The position numbers were made by a program, and so were the translations under genes. This document shows, piece after piece, positions 7,731-21,072 of a stretch of 38,965 bases of DNA. Numbering within the stretch: the stretch's first letter is position 1; the number at the start of each line of letters is the position of its first letter. This DNA comes from an uncultured Acidobacteriota bacterium (GTDB lineage Bacteria; Acidobacteriota; Vicinamibacteria; Vicinamibacterales; UBA2999): the NCBI GenBank assembly GCA_902826065.1, contig CADEDM010000026.1, forward strand, positions 1 through 38,965, given 5' to 3'. Under the pieces are notes generated by a model that saw only the letters and a list, made by a program, of their open reading frames with translations, had not been told where the DNA came from and did no database searches.

Positions 7731-10373
7731 ATGCGGACCGTCGCGATCTGGATGTCTCGCCTGCTCGACCTGGTCCTGTGGCGGCAGCGTGACGCGCGCC
7801 TCGACGAGGAGATCGCCGAGCATCTCGCGCACCTGCGGTCAGAACACGAGCGTCGCGGCCTGACGCCCGCGCAGGCCGACCTCGCGGCGCGGCGCAGCTT
7901 CGGTGGCGTGGACCAGACGAAGCGCCGCTACCAGGATCAGCGCGGCTGGCCGTCGCTCGAGTCGTTGGGGCAGGACGTGCGCTTCGCCGTGCGCTACCTG
8001 GTGCGTGATCGCGCCTTCGCGGTGCCGGTGGTGCTGGTGCTGGCCCTCGGCATCGGGGTCGGGCACCTGTTCCTCACGGTGACCTACGCGCACATCCTGC
8101 GCGGTCTGCCGGTCGAGGACGTCGAGCGTGTCCTGGCGGTGTCGACCGTCGATACGCGTGGCGCCACCCGCGGGGTGTCCTATCTCGACTTCCTCGATCT
8201 GCGCCGCGCGCAACGGATGTTCGCCGACCTCGCCGCCTACGCGAATGCCCCGGTCACCATCGGCGACGACGCCCAGGTGCCCGATCGCGTCCAGGCGGCG
8301 TTCACGACGGCCAGTGGCTTCGCGACGATCGGCGTGCGCCCGCTGCTCGGTCGTGCCGTGGAGCCCGCCGATGAGGCGGCCGGCGCGGCCCCTGTCGTCG
8401 TGCTGACCGAACGCGTCTGGCGCGGCCGCTACGGTGGTGCCGCCAGCGTGGTCGGACGCGAGGTGCTCGTGAACGGCGCCGCCACCGCGGTGATCGGCGT
8501 CATCTCCGACCGCTCCGGATTCCCGAGCGGGGCGGCCGTGTTCCTGCCACTGCGCGCGCTGCCCGGCGTCGCCGACGCGACCCGCGACACCCGCGCGCTC
8601 CAGGCGTTCGGTCGACTCACGCCGCACGCCACTCCAGCCGCCGCAGCGGCCGACGTCGATGCCATCGCCGTGACGCTGTCACGGCAGTTCCCGGCCAGTC
8701 ATGACGGCGTGCGTCTGGTGGTGGAACCGATCAACTACCGGCTGCTCGGCGGCGCCTCGGCCGTGCGCGGCTACCTTCCGTTCATCACCGCAGGGCTCGT
8801 CGTCCTGGCCGTCGCGAGCACGAATGCGGGCAACCTGCTGCTCGCCGGCGCTGCCGGCCGAGCCCGTGAAGTCGCGGTGCGGACGGCGCTGGGGGCCAGC
8901 CGAGCCCGCATCGTCCGGCAGTTGCTGGTCGAGGCGCTGCTGATGACGGCGACCGCCGCGACGCTCGGGATGGCGGTGTCTCGTGCGGGTGTCGGCTTCT
9001 ACCGCCAGCGCATCCCCGACGGCACGCTGCCGTACTGGTTCGACTACTCGCTGAACCCGTGGTTGATGGTCGCCCTGGCGGGAATGGGCCTCGCCACGGT
9101 CGTGGTCTTCGCGGTGCTGCCGGCCACGCACGCCTCGCGGACGGCGGTCATCGGCGTGCTGAACGATGGGGGGCGCGCCGACACGGGATCTCGCGCCACG
9201 CGCCTCGGTGGCTCGGCGTTCCTGGGGCTGCAGCTCGGTCTGGCCGTCGTGCTGGTCGTGCAGGTCGGCATCTCGATGGTCACCCGCAATGATCGCCTGG
9301 CGACCGACCCGCGTCTCGACGATCCGCAGGTGCTGACGGGCACGGTGAGCCTGCCGGCGGGACGCTATGCCACCGCCGACGGGCGCCGGCAGTTCATGAC
9401 ACAACTGCTCGATCGCATGCGGGCGTTGCCGACGGTGGTCGGCGTGACGCTCGCCAGTCACGGGCCCGTGGCCGGCGGCTTCGAGCGGCGATTGGCGATC
9501 GAGGGTCGCCGGTCCGTCGATGGGGCGCCGGACACGGTGCAGGTCGTCGAGATTGGCCCGCGCTACTTTGCGACCCTGGACATCGGCGTGGTGCGAGGCC
9601 AGGAGTTCACCACCACGAGCGTCGGCACGGAGGACTCAGGGGTGCTGGTCAATGAGCGCTTCGCGGCCCGGCATTTTCCCGGCCAGGATCCGATCGGCCA
9701 GCGCCTGTCGCTGCGGCCACCGGGCGCTCCGGGGCCGGCGACCTGGCAGACCGTGATCGGCGTCGTCCCGGACATCAGGCACAGCCCGGCGCAGGCCGCC
9801 GCGCCGGTCGTGTATGCCGCCCTGCTCAGCGCGGGGCCCGTCAGCGCCACGCTCTTCGTACGCAGCAGCCACGACGGTGCCGCCCTGGCCACGTCCGTGC
9901 GTGAATCACTGCGCCAACTCGACGCCATGGTGCCGCTCGATCGGGCGCGGTCGCTGGCGGTCGCCACCCGCGACGCGACGTGGGCCGCGCGCGTCTCGGC
10001 GATGTTCGCCATGACCGTGTGCTCGTCGGCCGTCGTGCTGGCGACGAGCGGTCTCTTCGCCGTCGTGTCACACCGGATCGCCCGCCGCCGGCGAGAGATC
10101 GGGCTGCGAATGGCCCTGGGCGCCGACGGCCGCCGTGTGGCGGCGGTCGTCATCGGCTCGGTACGTGCCGCCGTCGTCTCCGGGCTCGTCTTGGGGGTCA
10201 TCGGCGTGCTGGCGTGGGACCGGGCATTCGCGCCCACGTCTGGCGAGGCCCGAGGGGTCAGCGCGTTGGCCGGGACCCTCGCTGCGCTCACGGCGGTCGT
10301 GCTGCTGGGCTGCGCCGTGCCGCTGGTCCGGGCGTGGCGCATGGCGCCAGCCGAGGCCCTCAGACGCGAATAG
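7731..10373 (+). CDS. ADOP family orphan ABC permease 2 (divergent)
   Basis: 880-aa paralogue of the first ADOP. The N-terminal cytoplasmic part contains LDEEIAEHLAHLRSEHERRG and SFGGVDQTKRRYQDQRG, nearly the same phrase as ADOP 1. TM1 (about 97-120) again lacks the usual GIGANTAIF motif. The FtsX units are marked by VRTALGASRARIVRQLLVE and by GLRMALGADGRRVAAVV. The C-terminal motif reads WRMAPAEALRRE, so the Asp-Pro of most family members is Ala-Pro here. The start at 7731 has GGAG nine bases upstream, and the gap from the permease gene is 38 bases, so it is probably the last gene of the padR operon. It has no PadR gene of its own. A pair of diverged ADOPs could work as a heterodimer, but that is inference. 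Confidence 0.9.
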   Translation: MRTVAIWMSRLLDLVLWRQRDARLDEEIAEHLAHLRSEHERRGLTPAQADLAARRSFGGVDQTKRRYQDQRGWPSLESLGQDVRFAVRYLVRDRAFAVPVVLVLALGIGVGHLFLTVTYAHILRGLPVEDVERVLAVSTVDTRGATRGVSYLDFLDLRRAQRMFADLAAYANAPVTIGDDAQVPDRVQAAFTTASGFATIGVRPLLGRAVEPADEAAGAAPVVVLTERVWRGRYGGAASVVGREVLVNGAATAVIGVISDRSGFPSGAAVFLPLRALPGVADATRDTRALQAFGRLTPHATPAAAAADVDAIAVTLSRQFPASHDGVRLVVEPINYRLLGGASAVRGYLPFITAGLVVLAVASTNAGNLLLAGAAGRAREVAVRTALGASRARIVRQLLVEALLMTATAATLGMAVSRAGVGFYRQRIPDGTLPYWFDYSLNPWLMVALAGMGLATVVVFAVLPATHASRTAVIGVLNDGGRADTGSRATRLGGSAFLGLQLGLAVVLVVQVGISMVTRNDRLATDPRLDDPQVLTGTVSLPAGRYATADGRRQFMTQLLDRMRALPTVVGVTLASHGPVAGGFERRLAIEGRRSVDGAPDTVQVVEIGPRYFATLDIGVVRGQEFTTTSVGTEDSGVLVNERFAARHFPGQDPIGQRLSLRPPGAPGPATWQTVIGVVPDIRHSPAQAAAPVVYAALLSAGPVSATLFVRSSHDGAALATSVRESLRQLDAMVPLDRARSLAVATRDATWAARVSAMFAMTVCSSAVVLATSGLFAVVSHRIARRRREIGLRMALGADGRRVAAVVIGSVRAAVVSGLVLGVIGVLAWDRAFAPTSGEARGVSALAGTLAALTAVVLLGCAVPLVRAWRMAPAEALRRE

Positions 10374-10405
10374 GCCTTCGGCCGGCAGCAACAGGACCAG
10401 GGGGC

Positions 10406-10424
10406 TCGCGGTGTGTGCCCGCGG
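10406..10424. terminator. Weak hairpin between convergent genes
   Basis: A five-base-pair GC stem, CGCGG at 10407-10411 with CCGCG at 10419-10423 and a seven-base loop, extendable by a wobble pair. It lies between the convergent ADOP 2 and aldo/keto reductase genes. There is no U-tract, so termination is only suggested by position. Confidence 0.3.
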
Positions 10425-10433
10425 CGCGCCCGG

Positions 10434-11366
10434 CTACACCGTGGCGATGAACTCGCGCATTCGCGCGCGGGCCTTCTGGTCCGGCAACGCCCCCAGCGCG
10501 GTGCGGGCGTTCTCTTCCATGTGGTGCGGGTTGCTGGTCTCGGTGAGGATGCACGTGACGGCGGGGTGGCTGAGGATGTACTTCAGTGAGAACTGCGCCC
10601 ACGTGGTGCATCCCACCTCCGCCGCCCACGGCGGCAGCGGCCGGCCCTCGAGCCGCTTGAAGTAGCTGCCGTTCATGAACGGCCGGTTCACCAGGACGCC
10701 GACGCCGCGGTCGGCGGCGAGCGGCAGCAGCCGTTCCTCTGACTGACGTTCGGTGATCGAGTAGTTCACCTGGGTGAAGTCGGGGCGCTCGCGCTTCAGG
10801 AACGCCTCGAGCGCGTCGTGCAGCCGCGGCTCCGACACCGTGACGCCGATGTAGCGCGCCTCGCCGGCGTCCTTCCACGCGCGCAGGCTGGGCCAGTGGG
10901 TCTCGAGGTCGGTGAGGCTGAAGATCTGCGCCAGGTCGATCGTCTTCCGCCCGTACGACTGCTGCGCCTGGCGGAACTGCGCGATGCCGGCGTCCTTGCC
11001 GGCGATGTCGATCTTGGTCGTGACGAACAGCGCCTGGCGCAACTCCGGCTCGTTGATGACGGCGCCGAAGCGCTCGTCGTTGGCCTTGTTGCGCGGCCAC
11101 GTGTCGACGACCGCACCGCCCTGTGCCGCCAGCGCCCGGAGCACGTCGCGCACCGGCGCCTCGCCGTGCTTCGCGATCTCCTCGACCACCTTGCTCGAGC
11201 CGAGCCCGATCACGGGCACGCGCTCGCCACTGGACGGAATGACGCGGGTGGGCATCGACCCGCGCGCGGCTGACGGCGCCTGCGCCAGCCCGACGACCGG
11301 CAGCGACGCCAGCATCGAGACCACCGCACGGCGACCCGGATCGAACGACGACGTGGTGCGAGCCAT
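10434..11366 (-). CDS. Tat-exported aldo/keto reductase homologue with incomplete catalytic tetrad
   Basis: 310 aa. The N-terminus has a twin-arginine signal (GRRAVVSML, residues 11-19) and a hydrophobic stretch ending in Ala-rich sequence near residue 35, so export to the periplasm is expected. The rest follows the aldo/keto reductase TIM barrel: VPVIGLGSS, then VVDTW, FVTTKID, TIDLAQIF, ARYIGVT, TQVNYSITER, GVGVLVNRPF and SLKYILSHP. Of the tetrad, Asp88 and Lys118 are present. The Tyr position five residues after the Asp is Asn93, and the His position in the DLxxxH motif is Phe149. Redox activity is therefore doubtful. The gene starts at an ATG with GGGAGG close upstream, itself the end of a heptad repeat, and lies 48 bases downstream of acetyl-CoA synthetase. 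Confidence 0.88.
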   Translation of the reverse strand: MARTTSSFDPGRRAVVSMLASLPVVGLAQAPSAARGSMPTRVIPSSGERVPVIGLGSSKVVEEIAKHGEAPVRDVLRALAAQGGAVVDTWPRNKANDERFGAVINEPELRQALFVTTKIDIAGKDAGIAQFRQAQQSYGRKTIDLAQIFSLTDLETHWPSLRAWKDAGEARYIGVTVSEPRLHDALEAFLKRERPDFTQVNYSITERQSEERLLPLAADRGVGVLVNRPFMNGSYFKRLEGRPLPPWAAEVGCTTWAQFSLKYILSHPAVTCILTETSNPHHMEENARTALGALPDQKARARMREFIATV

Positions 11367-11374
11367 GCTGTCCT

Positions 11375-11407
11375 CCCTGATCCCCGGTCCCTGGTCCCCA
11401 GTCCCTA
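11375..11407 (-). repeat. GGGAYCR heptad repeat array before the reductase gene
   Basis: Read on the minus strand, this interval is four consecutive seven-base units each beginning GGGA (ending CTG, CCA, CCG and TCA). They lead into a fifth unit, GGGAGGA, that supplies the Shine-Dalgarno of the reductase gene. The spacing is exactly seven bases throughout. It belongs to the same family as 2115-2151 and 35230-35309. Confidence 0.8.
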
Positions 11408-11414
11408 CAGACCT

Positions 11415-13385
<1,971 letters not shown>

Positions 13386-13392
13386 GCAGGGA

Positions 13393-13398
13393 ATTCTA
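13393..13398 (-). promoter_or_regulatory. -10 hexamer directly before acs start
   Basis: TAGAAT on the minus strand ends seven bases before the acs ATG. No Shine-Dalgarno is present. The geometry predicts transcription starting at or next to the start codon. Confidence 0.6.
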
Positions 13399-13481
13399 CC
13401 CCCCTGGTCGGGCACGACCGGCGACTGGCGGCGGCGCGACGGCCGCGCCTCCGTCACGGTGCGGATCCAAGGTCCGGCTGG

Positions 13482-13490
13482 TGCGATAAT
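13482..13490 (+). promoter_or_regulatory. Extended -10 promoter of the hybrid kinase gene
   Basis: TGC followed by GATAAT (13485-13490) matches an extended -10 element. It lies 45 bases before the kinase ATG and would give a leader of roughly 39 bases. No clear -35 box is visible. Confidence 0.45.
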
Positions 13491-13535
13491 CGCCCGGCCC
13501 GCGCGCCGATGCCCACGGCCGCGTGACCCATCGCC

Positions 13536-15925
<2,390 letters not shown>

Positions 15926-15929
<4 letters not shown>

Positions 15930-15950
15930 TCGCCGCGTCGCCGGCGGCGA

Positions 15951-15954
<4 letters not shown>
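15926..15954. terminator. Bidirectional hairpin containing both stop codons
   Basis: A perfect 11-bp stem (15926-15936 with 15944-15954) encloses a seven-base loop. The left arm includes the TGA of the hybrid kinase (15927-15929). The right arm includes the complement of the TGA of ino1 (15951-15953). The 21-base gap between the convergent genes is almost wholly hairpin. There is no U-tract on either side. Confidence 0.65.
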
Positions 15955-17264
<1,310 letters not shown>

Positions 17265-17270
17265 GCCGGA

Positions 17271-17276
17271 ATTATA
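17271..17276 (-). promoter_or_regulatory. Consensus -10 (TATAAT) directly before ino1 start
   Basis: A perfect TATAAT on the minus strand, separated from the GTG start codon by only six bases. Transcription would begin at the G of GTG, giving a leaderless mRNA. No -35 match is visible at 16-18 bases. Confidence 0.7.
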
Positions 17277-17329
17277 TAACGCGGCTCGCGGACGGCCCGG
17301 CCGCGCGGCGGCGGCTCTCGGAACCCGGC

Positions 17330-17335
17330 TATCAT
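17330..17335 (+). promoter_or_regulatory. -10 hexamer directly before the methyltransferase-like gene
   Basis: TATCAT is separated from the ATG at 17342 by six bases, with no Shine-Dalgarno. This is the same spacing as the ino1 promoter on the opposite strand. Confidence 0.5.
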
Positions 17336-17341
17336 GCCGGC

Positions 17342-17890
17342 ATGCTGTTCCGCTTCTTCCGCCAGCCCGCGATCGACCCGCTGCAGGTCTCGATGACGGG
17401 CGTGAAGATGGGCGAGAAGTTCGCGCTCGTCGGCTGCGACGACCCGGTGCTCCTCGCCGGGCTCGGCGCCAAGGTGGGCCTGAGCGGCGGCGCGGCGGCG
17501 GTGCTGTTCGACGAGCACCAGGCGGTGCTGGCGAAGCGGGCCGCCGACCGCGAGGGCTTCCTGCTGGACGCGAAGATCGCACGTGACGGCGCCTTCGCGT
17601 TCGACGACGCCGCGTTCGACATGGTCGTCGTCGACGACACCAAGGCGGGGTTCGCCGCCCGCGACGCCGGCCTGCGGTCGTCGGTGCTGGCGCACGCGTA
17701 TCGCGTGTTGCGCAAGGGCGGCCGCATCGAGATCGTCGAAGGACTGGGCGGTACCGGGCCGTTCGCGAAGCCGACCGAGCGGCCGGCCGGCTACGACGCG
17801 TCGACGATGCTCGAAGAGGCCGGCTACAAGCCGGTGCGCGTGCTTGCGGAGGTCACGAACTTCCGGTTCGTCGAAGGCCTGAAGGTGTAG
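17342..17890 (+). CDS. Small protein with methyltransferase-like fold, 182 aa
   Basis: The order of elements resembles a class I SAM-dependent methyltransferase: a first strand EKFALVGCDD, a second strand ending VLFDE, FDMVVVDDT as the motif III-like strand, and AYRVLRKGGRIEIVEGL, a very typical post-motif helix and strand. The SAM-binding Gly-x-Gly-x-Gly loop is replaced by Gly-Cys-Asp-Asp-Pro, so cofactor binding is uncertain. A catalytic function cannot be claimed. The start at 17342 fits the TATCAT box six bases upstream. Upstream it is divergent from ino1. Downstream it is convergent with an ADOP gene across 29 bases that hold a weak 5-bp stem (17897-17914). Confidence 0.7.
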   Translation: MLFRFFRQPAIDPLQVSMTGVKMGEKFALVGCDDPVLLAGLGAKVGLSGGAAAVLFDEHQAVLAKRAADREGFLLDAKIARDGAFAFDDAAFDMVVVDDTKAGFAARDAGLRSSVLAHAYRVLRKGGRIEIVEGLGGTGPFAKPTERPAGYDASTMLEEAGYKPVRVLAEVTNFRFVEGLKV

Positions 17891-17919
17891 TCGCGACGGC
17901 GTCGAGCGGCGCCGCCCGG

Positions 17920-20565
17920 CTACTCCGCCTTGAGGGCCACGAGCGGATCGACGCCGGTGGCTCGTCGCGCCGGGCCCAGGCACGCGAGCAGCCCCGCCAC
18001 CACGAACACCAGCGCAACGGCGGCGAGCACGAACGGATCGCGCGGCGGCGTGTCGAACAGGTAGGCCGACAGCGCCTTCGAGAACACCGCCGCAGCCACC
18101 AGGCCGAGCGCGAGGCCGCACGCGATCAGCACGAGTCCCTGTCGCAGCACCATGCGCAGCACCCAGCCGCGCGTGGCGCCCAGCGCCATGCGGACGCCGA
18201 ACTCGCGCGTCCGCTCCGAGACGCTGGCGGCGATCACGCCGGTGACGCCGGTGAGCGTGACCGCCATGGCCAGGCCCGCGAAGATCGACAGCAGCAGTGC
18301 CGTGAGGCGCGGCGCCGCCAGGGACTCGCTGCGTACCTCCTCGAGCGTCTGGACGTCCTCGACCGGCATGTCGGGATCGAGGGCGTGGACGGCGTCGACC
18401 ATCGCGCGCGTCACCGCCGCCGGGTCGCCGGCGGTGCGCAGGATGACGCGGCCGCCCAGGCCGTTCGGCATCTGGGCGAGCGGGATGAACGCCTGGGGCA
18501 CCGCCGCTCGCTCGAGGCCGAACTGACGGACGTCGCCGACGACGCCCACCACCGTCCACCACGTCGTGCCGTTGTCGACCGACAGGCGTGCGCCCACCGG
18601 CTCGCCGCCATCCCAGTAGCGCACCATCGCCTGGTTGATCATCACGACCCGCGCGGCTTCACGATGGTCGAGCGGGCTGAAGGCACGGCCCAGCAGCACC
18701 GGGATGTTCAGCGCTTCGAAGTAGCGCGGGCTGACCACGCGCACGTCGCCACGCGGCCGCCGCGCCGCATCGGGCGTGCGCCCTTCGATGTCGAACGGCG
18801 TCTCGTTCGGATTGGCGCCAACCAGCGGCACCGCATTGGTGATCGCCGCCGCGTCGACGCCGGGCAGCTGGTTGAGCCGCTCGACCAGGGGCTCGTACAG
18901 GGCCAGCTGTGACTGGGCATCCGGGTACTTCGAGAAGTTGCCGAACACCGTGGCGGCGAGCACGCGGTCGGCGCGATAGCCGGAGTCGACGCGCTGCAAC
19001 CGCCACACGCTGGCCAGCAGCAGGCTCGCCCCCACGAGCATCACGACCGACAACGCCACCTGCGCGACGACCAGCGCGTCCTGCAGTCGGCGACGCCCGG
19101 CCGACACGCCGGAGCCCAGGCTGCCCTGCTTGAGCGACGGGAGCACATCCGACTTCGTGGAGAGCGCCGGCACGAGTCCGAAGACGATGCCGCTGCCGAT
19201 GGCCACGGTCATGGTGAAGGCCAGTACCCACGGGTCGAGGCCGATGGCGTCGGTGCGCTGGGTGAAGCGCCCGACGAAGCGCGTCAGCACGCCCAGCGTG
19301 GTCCACGCCAGCACGAGCCCGGCGATACCCGCCACGGTGGCCAGCAAGGTGCTCTCGGCGAGGAGTTGCCGGATGAGGCGTCCGCGGCCGGCGCCGAGCG
19401 CCACGCGCATCGCGAACTCACGGTCGCGGCGCAGCATCCGCGCCAGCGTCAAGTTGGCGACGTTGGCGCACGCCAGCAGCAGCACCAGTGCCGTCGTGGC
19501 GAGCAGCAGCCACAGCACCGGACGCGCCGTCGCCGTCAAAGCGGTCAGCACCGGCGAGGTCCTCGCCTGGAAGCCGGTGTCGGCGCGGTAGATCTCGGGG
19601 AAGTCCTGCTGGAATCGCTGGCCAGCCGTGGCAACCTCGGTCGCCGCCGCGGAGAACGGCACGCCGGCCTTCACCAGCCCGAAAACCTGCAGGCCCGAGA
19701 AGGCGCGGCGATTGGCGACGATCTGCCGATCGGCGGCCGAGCGGAACGGGCAGGCCGACGTGGGCATGTAGAGGTCGACGCGATTGGGATAGTGCGGCAC
19801 GTCGGGCAGCACGCCGACGACGGTGTGCGGCCGGTCGTTCATCTGGAACACCTGCCCGATGATGCCGGGATCGGCGCCGAAGCGCGTCTGCCAGTACTCA
19901 TGGCCCAGCACCAGCACGGCGTCGGCGCCGTCGTCGTCATCGGCGTCGCTGAAGGTGCGGCCGAGGATCGGCTGGATGCCGAGCACGTCGAAGAAGTTGT
20001 GCGATACGACGCCGGTGGCCACGCGATCCGGCTCGCCGCGGCGCAGCAGATCGAAGCTCATCTGGTGGAACTCGACCAGGCCGTCGAAGCTCGTGAGCTG
20101 CTCGCGGTAGTCGTACAGCTCCTTGATCGACACCCCGAAATTGCGCTGGTTGGCCAGCGGCGCGGCGTGGTTGATGAGCAGCAGCCGATCGCCATTGGCG
20201 TAGGGCAGCGGCGTGAACAGCACGCCGTTCACCACGCTGAAGATGGCGGCGTTGGCGCCGATGCCGAGGCCGAGCGTGAGAATCGCGACCGCGGCGTAGC
20301 CGGGCGACTTGGCCAGCGTGCGCGCCGCATAGTGGAGGTCGCGCGCGAAGTCACCGACCCAGGGCAGCCCGCGCGCGTCGCGGGTTTCTTCGACGTGCTT
20401 CGTCATCGGGCCGAAGTCGCGCAGGGCCCGCGCCCGCGCCTCGTCGGAGGGGACGCCGCGCCGGACGTGCTTGTCGGCCTCCATGTCGAGGTGGAACTGC
20501 ACTTCGCGGTCGAGCTCACGATCGAGACGTGCGCCCCCGAAGAGCGCTCGCAGGCGTCGCCACAT
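17920..20565 (-). CDS. ADOP family orphan ABC permease 3
   Basis: 881-aa inner-membrane protein with canonical ADOP features. The N-terminal cytoplasmic region has LDRELDREVQFHLDMEADKHVRRG and RALRDFGPM. TM1 has LTLGLGIGANAAIFSVVNGVL (about 96-116). The first FtsX unit contains NVANLTLARMLRRDREFAMRVALGAGRGRLIRQLL, and the second has FGVRMALGATRGWVLRMVLRQG. It ends ARRATGVDPLVALKAE, an intact Asp-Pro motif. Two periplasmic MacB-type domains separate the membrane units. It begins one base after the padR stop, so translation is coupled. It has no ATPase domain. Its job is assumed to be MacB-like mechanotransmission or export; the substrate is unknown. Confidence 0.92.
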   Translation of the reverse strand: MWRRLRALFGGARLDRELDREVQFHLDMEADKHVRRGVPSDEARARALRDFGPMTKHVEETRDARGLPWVGDFARDLHYAARTLAKSPGYAAVAILTLGLGIGANAAIFSVVNGVLFTPLPYANGDRLLLINHAAPLANQRNFGVSIKELYDYREQLTSFDGLVEFHQMSFDLLRRGEPDRVATGVVSHNFFDVLGIQPILGRTFSDADDDDGADAVLVLGHEYWQTRFGADPGIIGQVFQMNDRPHTVVGVLPDVPHYPNRVDLYMPTSACPFRSAADRQIVANRRAFSGLQVFGLVKAGVPFSAAATEVATAGQRFQQDFPEIYRADTGFQARTSPVLTALTATARPVLWLLLATTALVLLLACANVANLTLARMLRRDREFAMRVALGAGRGRLIRQLLAESTLLATVAGIAGLVLAWTTLGVLTRFVGRFTQRTDAIGLDPWVLAFTMTVAIGSGIVFGLVPALSTKSDVLPSLKQGSLGSGVSAGRRRLQDALVVAQVALSVVMLVGASLLLASVWRLQRVDSGYRADRVLAATVFGNFSKYPDAQSQLALYEPLVERLNQLPGVDAAAITNAVPLVGANPNETPFDIEGRTPDAARRPRGDVRVVSPRYFEALNIPVLLGRAFSPLDHREAARVVMINQAMVRYWDGGEPVGARLSVDNGTTWWTVVGVVGDVRQFGLERAAVPQAFIPLAQMPNGLGGRVILRTAGDPAAVTRAMVDAVHALDPDMPVEDVQTLEEVRSESLAAPRLTALLLSIFAGLAMAVTLTGVTGVIAASVSERTREFGVRMALGATRGWVLRMVLRQGLVLIACGLALGLVAAAVFSKALSAYLFDTPPRDPFVLAAVALVFVVAGLLACLGPARRATGVDPLVALKAE

Positions 20566-20566
20566 G

Positions 20567-20908
20567 TCACACCTCGTTCCCGGCCGCGAGGATGCGGGCC
20601 ACCGCGCCCGTCATCCGTTCCCAGGCCGCTTGTTCGTCGCGCAGTTGCTTCTGGCCGGTCTTGGTGAGCCGGTAGAACTTCGCCTGGCGGTTGTTGTCCG
20701 ACGCCCCCCATTCGGCGTCGATCCAGCCGGCGGTCTCGAGCCGCTGCAGGGCCGGATACAACGAGCCCTGGTTCACGCGCAGCACGTCGTTGGACGTCTG
20801 CTGGATGCGCTGCGAGATGCCCCAGCCGTGCATCGGGCCCAGGGCCAGCGTCTTGAGGATCAGCAGGTCGAGCGTGCCCTGCAGCAGGTCGAGCGATTTC
20901 GGGCGCAT
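20567..20908 (-). CDS. PadR family transcriptional regulator 2
   Basis: 113-aa winged helix. The core is LLQGTLDLLILKTLALGPMHGWGISQRIQQ, followed by VNQGSLYPALQRLETAGWIDAEWGASDNNRQAKFYRLTKTGQKQL. The C-terminal helix (about 92-110) mediates dimerisation in the family. The ATG at 20908 has a GAGG-type Shine-Dalgarno seven to ten bases upstream. The gene is followed after one base by the ADOP start, the same organisation as padR 1. Two 23-bp palindromes upstream are the likely operators, which suggests autoregulation of the padR-ADOP pair. The inducer is unknown. Confidence 0.93.
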   Translation of the reverse strand: MRPKSLDLLQGTLDLLILKTLALGPMHGWGISQRIQQTSNDVLRVNQGSLYPALQRLETAGWIDAEWGASDNNRQAKFYRLTKTGQKQLRDEQAAWERMTGAVARILAAGNEV

Positions 20909-20975
20909 GCTGAACCTCAGGAACGGCCGCGCCGCGCCAGCAAGCCCGGCGCGGCGAGCGGGGCCAAGAGCAGGG

Positions 20976-21028
20976 CTGTTGTCGACATTCGACAAGAGTA
21001 GCCCTCTCTTGTCGAATGTCAACAAGAG
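20976..21028 (-). promoter_or_regulatory. Twin 23-bp palindromic operators overlapping the padR 2 promoter
   Basis: CTCTTGT and ACAAGAG form the arms of a 23-bp palindrome at 21006-21028. A second 23-bp element at 20976-20998 has arms CTGTTGT and ACAAGAG, one mismatch from perfect. Centres are 30 bp apart, and the two elements are also inverted copies of each other. On the minus strand TTGACA (21022-21017) and TACTCT (21000-20995), 16 bases apart, form a promoter inside the palindromes. Repressor binding would block polymerase. Confidence 0.75.
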
Positions 21029-21072
21029 CGCCGACTTCGTGGGGACGAGACGCGGGACGTCCCGCGGATGGC

